Shown here: piece after piece, positions 21,028-33,931 of the stretch
Layout: every line of letters starts with the position of its first letter
Position numbering within the stretch: position 1 is the first letter of the stretch
Origin: Salvia splendens
Lineage: Eukaryota > Streptophyta > Magnoliopsida > Lamiales > Lamiaceae
Length of the DNA: 64,000 nt
Direction of reading: 5' to 3'
NCBI RefSeq assembly: GCF_004379255.2
Contig: NC_056053.1
Span: forward strand, 22,254,188-22,318,187
The notes under the pieces: generated by a model
Told to the model about the DNA's origin: nothing
The model's input: the letters and a program-made list of their open reading frames with translations, nothing else
Databases searched by the model: none
Made by a program: the position numbers and the translations under genes

Positions 21028-22542
21028 ATGCATACCAGATCACACACTACCCGTAATACTGTTCGTGATAACCGTGAGGAAGCTAGTCCAGCTCGCAGGT
21101 CTGAAAAACGGCCTCGGGAGACATCTACCTCCGGTTCTCACGAAGAAGGAACAAGCCACTCCAGGAGTCATCGCACCGAGTCTTCCCAGCAGCCCGATTT
21201 AAATGAAGCTGTCAAGCTGTTCTTGGCCGAGAAGCAGGAGGAGTTCTTAACCTTCCTGCAGAAGAGCCAACAGCCGGAGAAGACAACGGCGGATTCTCCC
21301 TCCTCATCCAGACATGAAAGTCACTACCGCAGTAGTGACGTGTCGTCCAGGAGAAAGAATCCTCAACCCCGACATGTTCCTGTTCCTCCTCGGTACCGGA
21401 ACCACAGGAGAACTCCATCTCCTCCGTACCGAAGAAATATCGGGTTCGCCATGTACGGAGCATTAAAGACTCCGTTCTCGGACGATATCACCCGAACTCC
21501 TTTGCCGCGGAACTACCGGACACCGTCAATGACTTATGACGGGTTGGTGGATCCTCATGACTTCCTGGGACGCTATCAGTATAACATGGCGAACCAGGGT
21601 CTCAATGAGGTCCATATGTGCAAGCTGTTCCCCGAGCTGCTTATCGGGAACGCGAGAAGGTGGTTCGATAGCCTTCCTCAAGGCAGCATTAGATCCTACC
21701 GAGATCTAATGGATGCTTTCCACAGGAGGTTCTTTCAGAAAGCGGAAGCCCGAATTACTTCGGCTCAGCTGCTTTCTATACGTCAAGATCGCGACGAAAA
21801 GATCAGCGACTTTTTGACGAGATTCCACAAGGAATGCCTACAAGTAGATGATCTCAACGATCTACTTGTCATTTCGGCATTCCAAAATGGAATCCTGCCC
21901 GGAGCTCTCTACAGAAAGCTCGTGGAATGCAGTCCGCAAACAGCTCAAGAGATGTGGGACATTGCGGACCAGTTCTCCCGTGCCGATGAGGCAGACCGTC
22001 GCAAACGGTCGTTAGACAGCTCATCGTCCCGAGGAGACAGAAGGAAGCCCGATCATAGCGATCAGGGGCATCCTCGCCGGACTCCATTTGAAAGAATTCA
22101 AAGGGCTCCGGTGCAAGACAGATTGGGACCCCGTCTCAATCCCGAGAAGCCGCCCGCTCAGTTCGTACCCTTAAACAAGTCAAGAGCGGAAATTTTCGAA
22201 CTGCATTCCGATATGTTCGAAAAGCCAAGGCGGACGACGAAATCGGCCGCGCGCCGACCTCAGGATCAATATTGCTCTTTCCATCAAGACTACGGTCACG
22301 ATACCGAGGAGTGCCGACATTTGGCTGCAGGTATTGATGCCCTTGTGAAAGCAGGGACGTTAAAAAAATACCAAAGCAAGCAGCCGAAAAGGAACAAAAA
22401 GCAGGGAGGTGCGAACTGCGCTCCTCAGGATCCGAAAAGGCAACAAGATCCCGAAGACGATAACGAGCCGCAATATGATGGAGTAATCCTAACTATTGAC
22501 GCTCTCCCTGCCGAGAAGACTAAATCGACTCTGAAGTCATAG
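21028..22542 (+). CDS. Gag protein of Tat element 1
   Basis: Open frame of about 504 residues from ATG at 21028 (after A-rich leader). It has a charged N-terminus, a Retrotrans_gag core (DPHDFLGRYQYNMANQGL, then ARRWFDSLPQGSI, then RRFFQKAEARITSAQLLSI), and a C-terminal zinc-binding-like CSFHQDYGHDTEEC motif usual for Tat gag. The frame stays open upstream to 20896, but that part lies in the LTR and is unlikely to be translated. It ends with a stop at the junction where protease and reverse transcriptase have been deleted. Gag would form the cytoplasmic particle. Confidence 0.85.
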   Translation: MHTRSHTTRNTVRDNREEASPARRSEKRPRETSTSGSHEEGTSHSRSHRTESSQQPDLNEAVKLFLAEKQEEFLTFLQKSQQPEKTTADSPSSSRHESHYRSSDVSSRRKNPQPRHVPVPPRYRNHRRTPSPPYRRNIGFAMYGALKTPFSDDITRTPLPRNYRTPSMTYDGLVDPHDFLGRYQYNMANQGLNEVHMCKLFPELLIGNARRWFDSLPQGSIRSYRDLMDAFHRRFFQKAEARITSAQLLSIRQDRDEKISDFLTRFHKECLQVDDLNDLLVISAFQNGILPGALYRKLVECSPQTAQEMWDIADQFSRADEADRRKRSLDSSSSRGDRRKPDHSDQGHPRRTPFERIQRAPVQDRLGPRLNPEKPPAQFVPLNKSRAEIFELHSDMFEKPRRTTKSAARRPQDQYCSFHQDYGHDTEECRHLAAGIDALVKAGTLKKYQSKQPKRNKKQGGANCAPQDPKRQQDPEDDNEPQYDGVILTIDALPAEKTKSTLKS

Positions 22543-24770
22543 AGCAGAAAAAGGCTTTTGACGAGCTCAAAAGTTATTTAGCCGAGCTTCCAATTCTCTC
22601 TGCTCCAACAGATGCCGAAGTGATTTTCCTATACTTAGCGGCATCCGATCAAACCATTAGCGCGGTGCTTGTACGAGAAGAAGGCCTAAAGTAGTTTCCC
22701 ATCTACTTTACGAGCCGAGCACTAAGAGGTCCAGAAACAAGGTATCAACCTCTGGAAAAAATTGCTCTGGCGTTAGTAAATGCAGCAAGGAGACTGCGGC
22801 CATACTTCTATGCTCACAAGGTATGCGTCTTAACCGATCTGCCTCTTCGACAAGTTTTGACCAAGCCAGAAGCATCAGGCAGAATCGCCAAATGGGCCAT
22901 AGAGCTGGGAGAACACTCGATCGAGTACCTACCTCGGAAAGCCATCAAGGGACAAGCCTTGGCAGATTTTCTTGCAGAGGCCAAGTTCGATCAAGCAATC
23001 CCTGTCATTGCCGAACAGAAAAATTCTGCCAATGCCGAACTAGCACAGCCCTTGGAATCCGAAGAAAAGCCGCCGGACTGCTGGAGCGGATTCGTAGATG
23101 GAGCTTCGAATAAAACGGGAAGTGGAGCTGGTATTCTGCTTATCGCTCCCGATGGACACGAGGTAATCTATTCACTTCGGTTCTCATTCCCAGCCACTAA
23201 TAACGAAGCCGAATACGAAGCCCTCCTTGCCGGACTCCAGTTAGCGCAAAGTCTGCTCGTCAAATCTCTCAAAGTCCATTGTGATTCACAAGTCATAGTA
23301 AATCACATGTTGGGTACAAGTAAAGCTCGTGACGAGAGAATGAAGAAGTATTTGGACAAAGCGCAAAGCATCAGCCGAAGTTTCTCCTATTTTCGGATAA
23401 TCCGCATTCCCAGAGCGGAAAATAGCCGAGCAGATACCTTAAGTAAGTTGGCCTCAGATCCGAGCTCAAAGGCAGAAGAATTAATGCATCGAAGCATTGA
23501 TGAAGCCGAGGTACATTCAGTATCCAGCTCACCGAACTGGATGACGCCGATCTTGCAGTATCTGGATCAAGGACAATTGCCCAAGGATAAGAGAGAAGCT
23601 CGGAAGATCACGTGCCGAGCACTTCGGTACGAACTTCATGAAGGAGTCCTCTTTAGAAAGTCTTACCTCCAGCCGTTATTGCGGTGCGTAGGACCAGAAG
23701 AGACGGACTACATCCTCAGAGAAGTTCATGAAGGATCGTGCGGTAGCCACATCGGAGCTAGAGCTTTAGCTAAAAAAGTTCTAAGATGGGGATATTATTG
23801 GCCAACCTTGGTACAAGAAGCAGTGCAGCTCGTCAAGACATGCCCGAAGTGCCAAATCCATGCAAATATCCCAAGGATGCCGCAGACCGATCTATCCACT
23901 ATGCAAAGCCCTTGGCCTTTTATGCAATGGGGTATAGACATAGTAGGACCACTACCACAAGCTCCTCGGCAAATAAAATTCCTAATCGTTGCCGTGGACT
24001 ACTTTACGAAGTGGGTGGAAGCTGAACCATTAGCTACGATAACGAGCTCGAAGGCATTGGATTTCGTCTGGAAGAACATAGTGTGCCGATTTGGCATACC
24101 CCACATCCTCATCTCGGATAACGGGACTCAGTTCACCGACAAGACGTTCAAGAATTGGTGCCAAGAGCTGAATATTCAACAGCGGTTCACTTCAGTCTCT
24201 CATCCACAAGCAAACGGACAAACGGAGGTAACAAATCGTATCCTGGTGAAAGGGTTAAAAGCTCGGTTAGAACAAGCCAAAGGACAATGGGTAGAAAATC
24301 TCCCTCAAGTCCTATGGTCCTACCGAACTACACCCACAACCTCCAACGGTGAAACTCCGTACAGTCTTGTGTACGGCACTGAAGCCGTGATTCCGGTGGA
24401 GATCGGCATACCCAGTCCCCGAACTCTAAATTTCTCAGCAGAAATGAATGACGACGGACTGAGAGCCGAGCTAGATCTTGCCGAAGAAAGAAGAGAATTG
24501 GCATGCATAAAAGCAGCCAAGTACAAGGAGCAAGTAGCCCGGTATTACAACCAAAGGGTGAAGAAGCTGCAATTTCAAGTGGGAGATCTCGTCTTGAGAA
24601 ACAACGAAGTAAGCCGAGCAGAAAAGCTGGGCAAGCTCGAACCCACATGGGAAGGTCCATATCGGGTGTCAGAAGTCCTCGGCAAAGGGTCTTACAAATT
24701 GGCTCACATGTCAGGAGAACAGGTACCCCGAACATGGCACATTTCCAACCTCAAAAAGTTCCATTTGTAA
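22518..24770 (+). pseudogene. Truncated pol: RNase H - second RNase H - integrase
   Basis: The frame opens with EQKKAFDELKSYLAELPIL, the end of reverse transcriptase, and continues into the first RNase H (YFTSRALRGPETRYQPLEKI). An in-frame TAG at 22692-22694 interrupts it. From 22857 on it is open for 637 codons: a second RNase H (SGFVDGASNKTGSGAGILL), then integrase with HEGSCGSHIGARALA and TCPKCQ (zinc-binding), and catalytic acids in WGIDIVGPLPQ, ISDNGTQF and QANGQTEVTNRI. Protease and the reverse-transcriptase core are missing through a deletion near 22515-22540 that joins gag to this fragment. Not functional as a polyprotein. Confidence 0.88.
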
Positions 24771-24929
24771 GAGACAGTCCGGTCAGTCAGTCTTGAGTCC
24801 TGTTCGGTCAATGTGCTTTATTTGGTTTGCTTGGTCTTTGTTTGTCTCTGTGCTTTTTATTTGTCTATATGCGTTTTGTCTGTCTTATGTGCGTGTCGTC
24901 TCTTACAAATGTTACTGAGGTATCTTGTT

Positions 24930-25390
24930 CTTCGAAGGCTGATCCCCTTCTTAGAACATATACAAGCTAAACGATTGTGAGTCAAAGCTTCTAAAGAGGA
25001 TACAAGACCACAATTCAGCTTAAACAAGCAGTTCGTCTGAAACGAGCTGCAACAAGCCAACGATTGTGAAGTCCAAGCTTCTAAAGAGGATACAAGACCG
25101 CAATTCAGCTTAAGAATCAAGCACTTCGTCTGAAACGAACTGCAACGAAAGTCCGATTCTCGCGATAAAACTTGCCTGAATTAGGACAAGGGAAAGTCCG
25201 ATCCACGCGATAAAACTCGCCGAATTAGGACAAGGGAAAGTCCGATCCCCAAATTAGGACAACGGAAAGTCCGATCCGAGCGATAAAACTCGCCAAATTA
25301 GGACGCAAGCTTAGTCCGGTCAAAGATGTTTATTTCATCAGACCAAAGACGAGTCCGGTCAAAGAAGAGTTCACTTCATAAGACCGAGGA
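24930..25390 (+). repeat. Tail repeats between pol and 3' LTR of Tat element 1
   Basis: Two copies of a unit containing CTTCTAAAGAGGATACAAGA (about 24985 and 25078). Next come several AAAGTCCGAT...GCGATAAAACTCGCC units (25145-25310), then about two copies of GTCCGGTCAAAGATGTTTAT-type units. The same unit types, expanded, lie in the second Tat element at 60.5-61.75 kb. Confidence 0.75.
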
Positions 25391-25444
25391 CAAACATCAA
25401 CTTACCCCGTACCTTTATCCAGAATGCCGAAGTAATTCACTTCG

Positions 25445-25461
25445 CTTTTCGGGGGGGGTAG
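25445..25461 (+). other. Polypurine-type tract before the 3' LTR
   Basis: TTTTCGGGGGGGGTAG directly precedes TGATGGAG. The same tract precedes the 3' LTR of the second Tat element. Confidence 0.65.
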
Positions 25462-26149
25462 TGATGGAGTACGTACTAAACAAGCCCAACAGCAGTAAAG
25501 CCCATCAGCCTAAAGCCCAAGAAAGAGTATCAGTTCGGCATGACTAAAGAGTATCAGTCCGGCATGACTAAAGAGTTCAGTTCGGCACAACCAAAGAGTT
25601 CGGCCCCAGCCTACAGCTCGGTAAAAGCCCACCAATCAAACTCTGCTCTCAGGTCGGCATCAAGCTCTACTCTCAGATCGGCAAAAGCTGCTCGGCAATA
25701 ATTCAGCAGTTCGGTCTCAGTATTCGACCGAACTAGGAGATAGTGGACTCATGCAGGATCTCCACGACTTCCGTTACACCCACGATCTATTTAGTGGTGT
25801 CAAGCAGTCATTAACTCATGCAGGATAGTGGACCCATGCAAGATCGCCACGATCTCCACGACATCCACTACCTAGTAAATGGTGCTGCATGCCACGATCT
25901 GGTTCAATGTATAAATAGAACCTAGATCAGATAGATAGGGTTAGACTCTCTCGCTTTCTAGAGATCAAATACAAAATAGCAAGTCTGTATTGTAAGCTGT
26001 AAGAAAACAGATCAAGCAATACAACTCTGCCCTCATTTCTTCCCGTGGACGTAGATTTACCTCAGTAAATCGAACCACGTAAATTTATTGTGTCGTGATC
26101 TTTATTCTCTACCAGCATTCTTCACCACCAAAAATTCGCCGATTCATCA
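25462..26149 (+). repeat. 3' LTR of Tat element 1
   Basis: 688 bp, indistinguishable from the 5' LTR by direct comparison; followed by ACTAT. Confidence 0.93.
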
Positions 26150-26427
26150 ACTATGTTTGTGATTGAATTATTATTGATTGATCGATAAAGATTTGATAAT
26201 TTATTCCATATAATAAGCAATTCCCCTTCCACAACAATAATATGTTTGCGATTAAATTCTTATTGATTGATCAATATAAATTTGATATATTCCATACCAT
26301 AGTGTTGTGTATTTTAATAAAGAATAATATAGTTGTTAACGTGTATGTGGATAATGTTAAAGTTAGCAGAACTCGGATTTTGAAGCTTGAAATCACGGTA
26401 ATTCACACCCTTAATAAAAAAATCATA

Positions 26428-26647
26428 CTCCTTCCGTCCCACAAGAATATACATTTTTTTCTTTTTTAGTTCGTCCACAAGAATATGCACTTTCTAATTT
26501 TGGAAACTCTTTTCTCTCTAATTAGTTGAGACCCATTTCTCACTAACATACTTTAATTACCTTTTCTCTTTACCTCTCTCTTATTTAACCAATTTTGCAT
26601 TATAACTATGCCGAACCCAAATTGCATATTTTTTTGGGACGGGGGAG
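26428..26647. mobile_element. Stowaway-like MITE, 220 bp
   Basis: CTCCTTCCGTCCCACAAG at the left and GGGACGGGGGAG at the right, with TA on both sides. Non-coding. Confidence 0.82.
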
Positions 26648-26985
26648 TATAATTTTTGAGCTTTTGTGGATATCAGATGCACGAATTCGCCCATTTTTGA
26701 GTACCCAATTTGACATATCAACTTTTCAAATCCATTTCTTTGACACGGGTATCCAATTTTTTAAGTAGGATATATAGACAATTCCAAATTCTATTTTTCA
26801 AGCTAAAAATCATTCGCAGAAAAGGGCATTCTCATTCAATACATTCAACATATTATGATATTTTGACGAATTAAAGATGAAATTCGGATGGTTGACTTTC
26901 TTATACTTATGTCAAAATCGAAGGGAAAATCAAACTAAATGCTTATTTGTTATTATCAACAACAAAAGGAAAATGAAACTAAATT

Positions 26986-26988
<3 letters not shown>

Positions 26989-27050
<62 letters not shown>
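26989..27050. repeat. (AT)n microsatellite
   Basis: About 62 bp of uninterrupted AT repeats. Confidence 0.97.
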
Positions 27051-27053
<3 letters not shown>

Positions 27054-27815
27054 ATAGCATATTTGGATATATTTACTCGAATTGAAATATGGAGTTTTAC
27101 CTATCTTGATCTTATCCGTTCAATTAATTATGGATTACACGATTTGCTATACGCATTAGTATGATTTACTGCTATTATGTTTTTCTTACTCGTTCATAAG
27201 AAAATGCAAATAATATAGTAGTAGTATTAAAATAACCATCTGTAATATATGTTATTCATTGTGACAATTCTTACAAATAATAATTATAAAATAGTATCAA
27301 AATTCCCATCATATAAATTGTCAAGATTGGGATTATTGTCAAGATTTACTCATGGTATCAGTGTCAAATTTTAATCATATAAAATTTTGTAGTACATGTT
27401 GATGTCAAGTTTTAATCACGGAATTGTTCCAATACAAAAATTCCACAAAACCAATGGATTAACGTATCACAATTTTGATAGATAATTTTTTGTAAGGTGG
27501 CGATTTTTTACGAATCAAATCAATTATTTGTTTCATAGTATATTTCTGTAAAACAAAAAGGAAAAAACCAAATTCCTACTCCATTAAAAAAACTCGTCAA
27601 ATAAAATTAATAACGTATGTGTATAATTTGATTTAATATTAAAAGCAAAAAATAGTCTTTTTTTTTTCTGAAAAAGAGATGAACCTCAAAACCAAACAAA
27701 ACTCAACTCGGCGGTGTAAAAAGGCTATCCCCAAAATTCAGACTCCTATAATCGTAACTTTCGAACTCAAATACTACTATTCTGGCCTTCCGATTTATGC
27801 GCAAACGGATAATCT

Positions 27816-30800
27816 ATGTTGCTTGGAAAGAGATGGGCATCGCTTCTCATATTTATGCTGATTTTTTCCACATTTTACTCCCAAATCTCTTCCTCAAAGT
27901 CAGACCCTTATGCTGCTAAGAAGAAGCGGATGAGCCAAAAAGTCCGCCAGATGTAATTTTCTATCTCTTCTCAATTCAATCTTCCACACTGTTTCTTGAT
28001 ATTGGGATTACAACTACTTGAACCGATCGCTGTGGAAATAGCAATTAATCCAGCTGATTGTTAGTTAAACTGTTTCTTGTCTTGTTTGGGGAGTTTTTTT
28101 AGTTTTTGATTTCTTGCTTTATGTTTGTGATTTTGTTTTGCTGGTTTTGATATGTGATGTGTGTTTGCTATATGCTGCATTGAGTAATTGATTAATTGGG
28201 CGTTGATTTGCTCAGTTTTAGATAGGGCATTTGGAGGTAATAGATTTTCAGTTTGATTGGGGTGTTTGAGAAAGGGGAAATGATGATGTTGTTGTCATGA
28301 ATTTGTTAGATTCATAAATTTTATATGTTGAGCAGTGAGCACCAATGGACTAGAAATGTGTGTTAGAGCTACACCACTCCCGTGTGATTGTATGTTTATG
28401 AAAGGCACTCGAAGACATGGACCTGCACCTTTACGATTTTCATAACGACCGAATTACCCCATATAGTTCGATATCCAGATTCTCAATTTAGTACTCCTAC
28501 TAAGTATTTAGAATAGAATCACACCTTTAGTTTTCCGATGCATGACAGGTAAAGCTTTTTTAGTATGTAAGGTGTATTTCGGGTCTTGTCTACTTCAATG
28601 CATGTATATTATATAGTTTAGTGGATATGTGGTAGGATATACTAATAAAAAAGGATACATATATCCTTTGTTACTTTGACGTATTGAGAAGAAGGAGAAG
28701 GACAATTAAAAACCATATCCCACATAGATATTCTTCATTTAGTCATCCATTTAAAATGAAGGAAAGTAAACATTGGATGGGGTTGGATTTTAGTAATCAA
28801 CCCTAATCCACTAAGTTATACAAGACTTTATGATATTGGAACATGCTTGGCGAACAAAGTAAGTTTTCTGAACCTGAAATTGGTTTGAGAAAAGATAACT
28901 AATCAAACTGGCATTTCACAGAAGTCTGTATTCTGTAGGGTATACTCACTCATCTCATCTCTGTGACAGGTTTTACCATGCCTATGACAACTATATGACG
29001 TATGCTTTCCCGGTTAGTCTTTGATTATATGTTAATTACAGATCCTGTGAGATTAATCCACCATTCATCATGGCTCAAAAATTTAATTCAGATGACTTGT
29101 TTTTCAGCATGACGAATTGAAGCCTCTGACAAAATCATTCACGAATTCTCTAAGTGAGCTTGGAAATCTCAAGGTGAGTGGTTATACTTGGAGAAGCATA
29201 TAATAATTTAAAGTCCTATTAAAATATCACTGAATTCTTTCTGAGTTTTAGCTTGAACGTCTGCCACAAGAATATAATGGTTCAGCACTCACCCTCATTG
29301 AATCTCTGTCCAGGTTCGATGTGCACCTTTAACTTAATCTGGCTTTAAAGTTTAAACCAGTTCTGGTTATCTCATCCTGGTATCATTTTAGTGGTGACAT
29401 CATATTGCCGTCAAAATGGTTCTGATGTCCTCGTTTACTTTCAGCCTTGCAATTCTGGGAAACAATACCGAGTTTGAGAAGGGAGTTCTTTGGTTATCTG
29501 AGAATCTTACATTTGATGTTGATGCCAGGATAAACCTCTTTGAGGTAATGAATTATTTTTTCGGTTTTGTATTTGAATATAATCTTGATCTTACTGCTTA
29601 AAACCTTTCCCGTTGAGGCGTTTTCTTGTTGTACAACTATTATTATTGAATTTTAGTGGCTATATCTAATATGATCATGACACACTGTAGAAATAACATT
29701 TCCATCATTGATTGTGCTTTTGGGAGTTTTAATCATATTCTTTGCCTTTGCTTGATATCATGTAGTGCAACATAAGAGTACTTGGAGGACTTGTGTCTGC
29801 TCATATTCTTGCAACTGATTCTACGAACAGGTTAACTAAAGGAACTTATAGTAATCAACTTCTTGTCCTCGCTGAGGAGCTAGGAAGACGTTTTTTACCT
29901 GCATTTGATACCCCCACTGGACTGCCTTACGCATGGATCAACTTGAAGGTAACTGATTGAATTATGCATTAAATAGTTGAATACTAACTTTAGTTTATGT
30001 AATGAAATTGCGAACCTTGACATCAAGACAGTAACTTTGAGTGTAGAAGTGCATGAAACATGAATATGTAAATGGTTGAAATTACGTTTGTTTTTTGAAC
30101 ATAAGAAGGTTCTTCTCTAGTGTAGTTTTGATATTACTTATAGCATGATTATCTATTAGTATATATTGCACACTTGCACCTATATTGTTTCTCATATTGT
30201 ATACGAACAAAATTGTGTGTGCAGCATGGTGTGATGGAGAATGAGATAACAGAAACAAGCACATCTGGTTGTGGTATGAACTCCCTCGGAGAAACCCTTT
30301 CAAATTTGGTGCTTATTCGATATCGTGTTAGATGCTAATTTCCTTTGTTTGGTACTAGGTTCTCTAATTCTTGAAATGGGAGCACTGTCACATTTAACCG
30401 GTGACCCAAGATTTGAGTCTGCTGCTTTACGTGCTCTGCGCAAGTTATGGAGCATGAGGAGCTCTTTAAATCTCGTGGGAACAACACTTGATGTAGAAAC
30501 TGGGGAATGGATAGAGTTTTCTTCTGGAATTGGAGCTGGTATGATTCTTTGCAGCCAATATTCGGACTACCTCAGAACACACATCACCTTTTACCAGAAG
30601 CTATTGCATAATATCAAGTAATCAAAGCATCATTTCTTTACGCAATTCTAAACCACTTTCTTGTCCTTCAAGGTGTTGATTCGTTCTACGAGTATCTAGT
30701 TAAAGCTCACATTTTATTCGGAAGGGATGAATTCTGGAGGATGTTTCAGCCTGCTTACACTGCTGTGCAAAAATATTTTCGACATGGTCCTTGGTAAACC

Positions 30801-33039
30801 CTTCAGTCCAAAGTGTTTATTCCGCACATATCTGCTTCACATTTCTTCATTGTTTGAGGTTTGAAATATCCTCTTCCTCTAATCTGCAATCACCTGAATG
30901 AATAGAAGAAAGTCTGAAAGGGTTCTCTTCCTACTTATTCTTTTCCCTTTTTTGGGATGCTATTTTTCTCTTTATTCTTCAGTATTTCACCCTTGTACGT
31001 TTTGTACCCCCATCAACTTTTAAGTTTGGTATGGTGGTTATCTTGCTATCATTTCTGTCCCATTATTGTTTATTAGGCAGAGATAATTTTCTATATTATG
31101 CTTTGAAGAAGTTTTACTAAGTATTTACCGGTCACTAGGTACCATGAAGCTGATATGAGGACAGGAAGAGCAACGTACTGGCAACTTACAAGCCTACAAG
31201 CATTTTGGCCTGGCCTTCAGGTATTAGCAAATCGTAGATTCGTAGGATTTCCTCACCAATTTGAATGTGGAAGTTTATTCTTGATATTTGTTGTGGTAGC
31301 TAGGTTCTTGTTGGGGACATCACTGCCGCTAACTCGTCACATCGTGAATTTTTCTATGTATGGCAGAAGTTTGGAGTAATACCAGAGAGGTATTGCTTTT
31401 TGTTCTACTTCTGTACTATTTGTTGTTCTTTTCTTCCTGCATATTTATACTTATTTTTTTTTGAGGTTTTCTGCTATTCAGATATCTCCTGGATCATCAA
31501 ATGCTGCATCCTACTGAGAAATACTATCCCTTACGCCCAGAGTTGGCAGAATCGACATTTTACCTGTATCAAGCAACCAAAGGTAAACTATTGCAGTGGT
31601 ATTTACATTCAGGGTTTAAATCTTACCAAGCATTACTTAAAGAGCTAAATTGATCTTAAATGAGCTTGACAGTTATATGTTGTTAAATTATAGTATTAGT
31701 TGTTGTTAAACAAGTTCAACACTAGTGTTCAAGTCAAAGTGATCTTAAACAAGCTTTGATAGTTATATTAGACAAGGTAAATTATATATTCTCAAAAACG
31801 TACAGTATATTTAAGCAAAGCAACGAGTTTTGTACTAAAAAATAAGTTTAATATGTTCTATAATTGGCATAGGTAAAAGTACCTGCACCATATTCGTCAT
31901 CAAGCTAATATAAAACCACCTGCACCATATTTGTCAGATCCGTGGTATCTACAAGTGGGGGAGTCAATAGTGGATTCTATCAATTTGCACACACGAGTCG
32001 AAGGTGGCTTTGCCAGCATTAGAGATGTAACAACCATGGAGCTGGAAGACCATCAGCACAGTTTTTTCCTCGCTGAGACGTGAGTTTTACTCTAATCATC
32101 GATGGATACTGCCAGTTTGTTATAACCTTTTCTTTTTAGCATTTTATGTAGTCATAGAATTTTTACAAATATTTTCATTAGTAACTCAGCATTTGTGAAT
32201 ACTCTGAGATGCTCTGATCTTTTGTCATTGTGTAGGTGCAAATACCTGTATCTTCTGTTTGATGATTCATTTTTGGTCAACCGAAATTATGTATTTACAA
32301 CTGAAGGCCACCCACTGCCTATTTTAAGCTCTTGGCATGAGAGACTTCCCGAGGCATATATTCCCAGTAATTGGACATCAGTTAAGGTATTGCTTAATTT
32401 CTGTGCCTTTGGATTACTGATTTGTTTGAGATAATTTTCTTCCATTTTTCATATTTGCTCTTACTAAATAGTAATCTTACTTCATTTTGATATCTAGTTG
32501 TTAGTCCTTGAGAGTAGGAGATGTTTATCTTTATCTTTCATTGGACTTATATATGTAAATATGGCCCAGAAGAAAGCTCATACAATGTGAGCAGAATTTT
32601 GTGTAAAATGATCAGTCATGCCATTTGAGACGGGCTTGAATCCCGAGATTTGACACGTGTGATGGATGTTCCGCCATCAGATTATCTTACAGAGTCTTTT
32701 GTATTTTGGTTGTAAGTTTGGTTGAATGCAGTGTGTTTAACCATTGGCTGCAAATGAAAAACCAACACTGTCCACTAATCACAAGATCTGAAACAGTTCT
32801 CAACTTATTTGCAGAGCGAGGAGCGCCGAAAACGAGCCAGTGCAATGTCACAGCGGATATGTCCAGCAACATCGCCAAACTGCAGGAACGACCACGAGCA
32901 GCTCGAAAGTGTTTGTCACATCCCAGACACTCGTGCTGATTATAGATGTCTCACTGATGACGACTGTGGTGTCGATTCTATGTCGTGCAGGAGAAGATCG
33001 TGCAGCATGGCCGGCTACTGCGGTCTGTGGCTCTCGTGA
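27816..33039 (+). CDS. MNS5: GH47 alpha-mannosidase I, EDEM type (MNS5-like), 15 exons
   Basis: Exons: 27816-27952, 28970-29012, 29108-29173, 29252-29313, 29445-29544, 29766-29948, 30225-30273, 30359-30538, 30673-30793, 31139-31220, 31304-31389, 31482-31582, 31938-32079, 32236-32386, 32815-33039. All introns are GT...AG and all phases agree, giving 575 residues, the usual length of plant MNS5. The N-terminus has a signal peptide (residues about 1-27, LLIFMLIFSTFYSQ). GH47 landmarks follow in order: FYHAYDNYMTYAFP, NIRVLGGLVSAHIL, TSGCGSLILEMG, GVDSFYEYLVKAHIL, RPELAESTFYLYQATK, VEGGFASIRDVT, SFFLAETCKYLYLLF and FTTEGHPLPI. A Cys-rich tail (residues about 515-575) ends the protein. EDEM-type enzymes trim mannose from misfolded glycoproteins in the ER to mark them for degradation. 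The gene appears intact. Confidence 0.93.
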
Positions 33040-33931
33040 CAGCTGCCCGCAACAAATTCTTTTGTTTTGTGACGGGAAATAACAGACGCCCGTTTCTGGG
33101 AACCACAGGCTTAAACTCTCACACAAACATTAGTAGGGAAAAGGAAAAAAAGCAAGACTAAACACATGTATCTCAATTCACACATATTGTAGCATATAAC
33201 TGTATCATATTTCTTTGTAGAGGATTGTGCTTCAAAAAATTTTTACTATTTATTTATAATAAGTTTTCTTTCTACCAATATGTAAACCACTTTTTCTTTT
33301 CGTCTCTTTCTTATTTTATTAATTTTACATTAAACATATCTCTTTTACGACTAAGATTTTTATTTTATTTTTAACGAGAGTAATATTAATATATTGGGTT
33401 CCATTAAAATAGACATTTTTTCCATCTTGGATTGTCTCATAAAAGTAAGTCAATTTTTTATTTTTAATAACTTTTTTGTAATGAATCGGACAAAACCCCA
33501 TTCTTTACTAATATACTAATATTTTAATAAAAATTTTTTATTTCAATCTCTTTTCTTTTTTATCAATTATGAATTAAAATTCATATGTGAAGTGTATTTT
33601 TATAGGACGAAGATTGTATACCACACTTATCTAAATTTGGGATTTCTAGGACAATCAGTTACTAATAAAATAGACTACTAATTGACAAAATAAAAATACA
33701 ACATGTAAATAGGGGATTCATCAGTTACTACTAATGAAAATAGGCTGTACTAATTGACAAAATAAAAACACATGATATAAATAGGTGATGCAATGGCGTG
33801 TTGCTTATAAATTGACGTTACTAGATTTAGGAGCATAGGAATTAGATTAATCGAGCATGGGCAATTGCTTCAAAGATTTGCTACCAATATAATGGAAGTA
33901 GCAATTAATTACTCGTATGGGGGATTTGTAA
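33040..33931. other. 3' flank of the GH47 gene
   Basis: AT-rich. A possible very degenerate Stowaway-like MITE lies at about 33400-33612 (weak inverted ends), and TAGACTACTAATTGACAAAATAAAA-like sequence recurs near 33670 and 33740. No gene. Confidence 0.4.

Larger units (their letters stand above)
20263..26149 (+). mobile_element. Tat-lineage Ty3/gypsy retrotransposon, internally deleted
   Basis: A 5887-bp element with two 688-bp LTRs that look identical, TG...CA ends, and 5-bp target duplications ACTAT (20258-20262 and 26150-26154). The primer-binding site TGGCGCCGTCTGTGGG follows the 5' LTR and a run of G precedes the 3' LTR. Gag is open, but protease and most of reverse transcriptase are absent. 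The remaining pol has the tandem pair of RNase H domains that marks the Tat lineage, then integrase. The element is recent by LTR identity but cannot be autonomous. Confidence 0.93.
26155..27815. other. Spacer between Tat element 1 and the GH47 gene
   Basis: Contains a Stowaway-like MITE and an AT microsatellite (listed). The remainder is AT-rich. The region from about 27600 is the likely promoter/leader of the GH47 gene; no clear TATA box was chosen. Confidence 0.5.
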
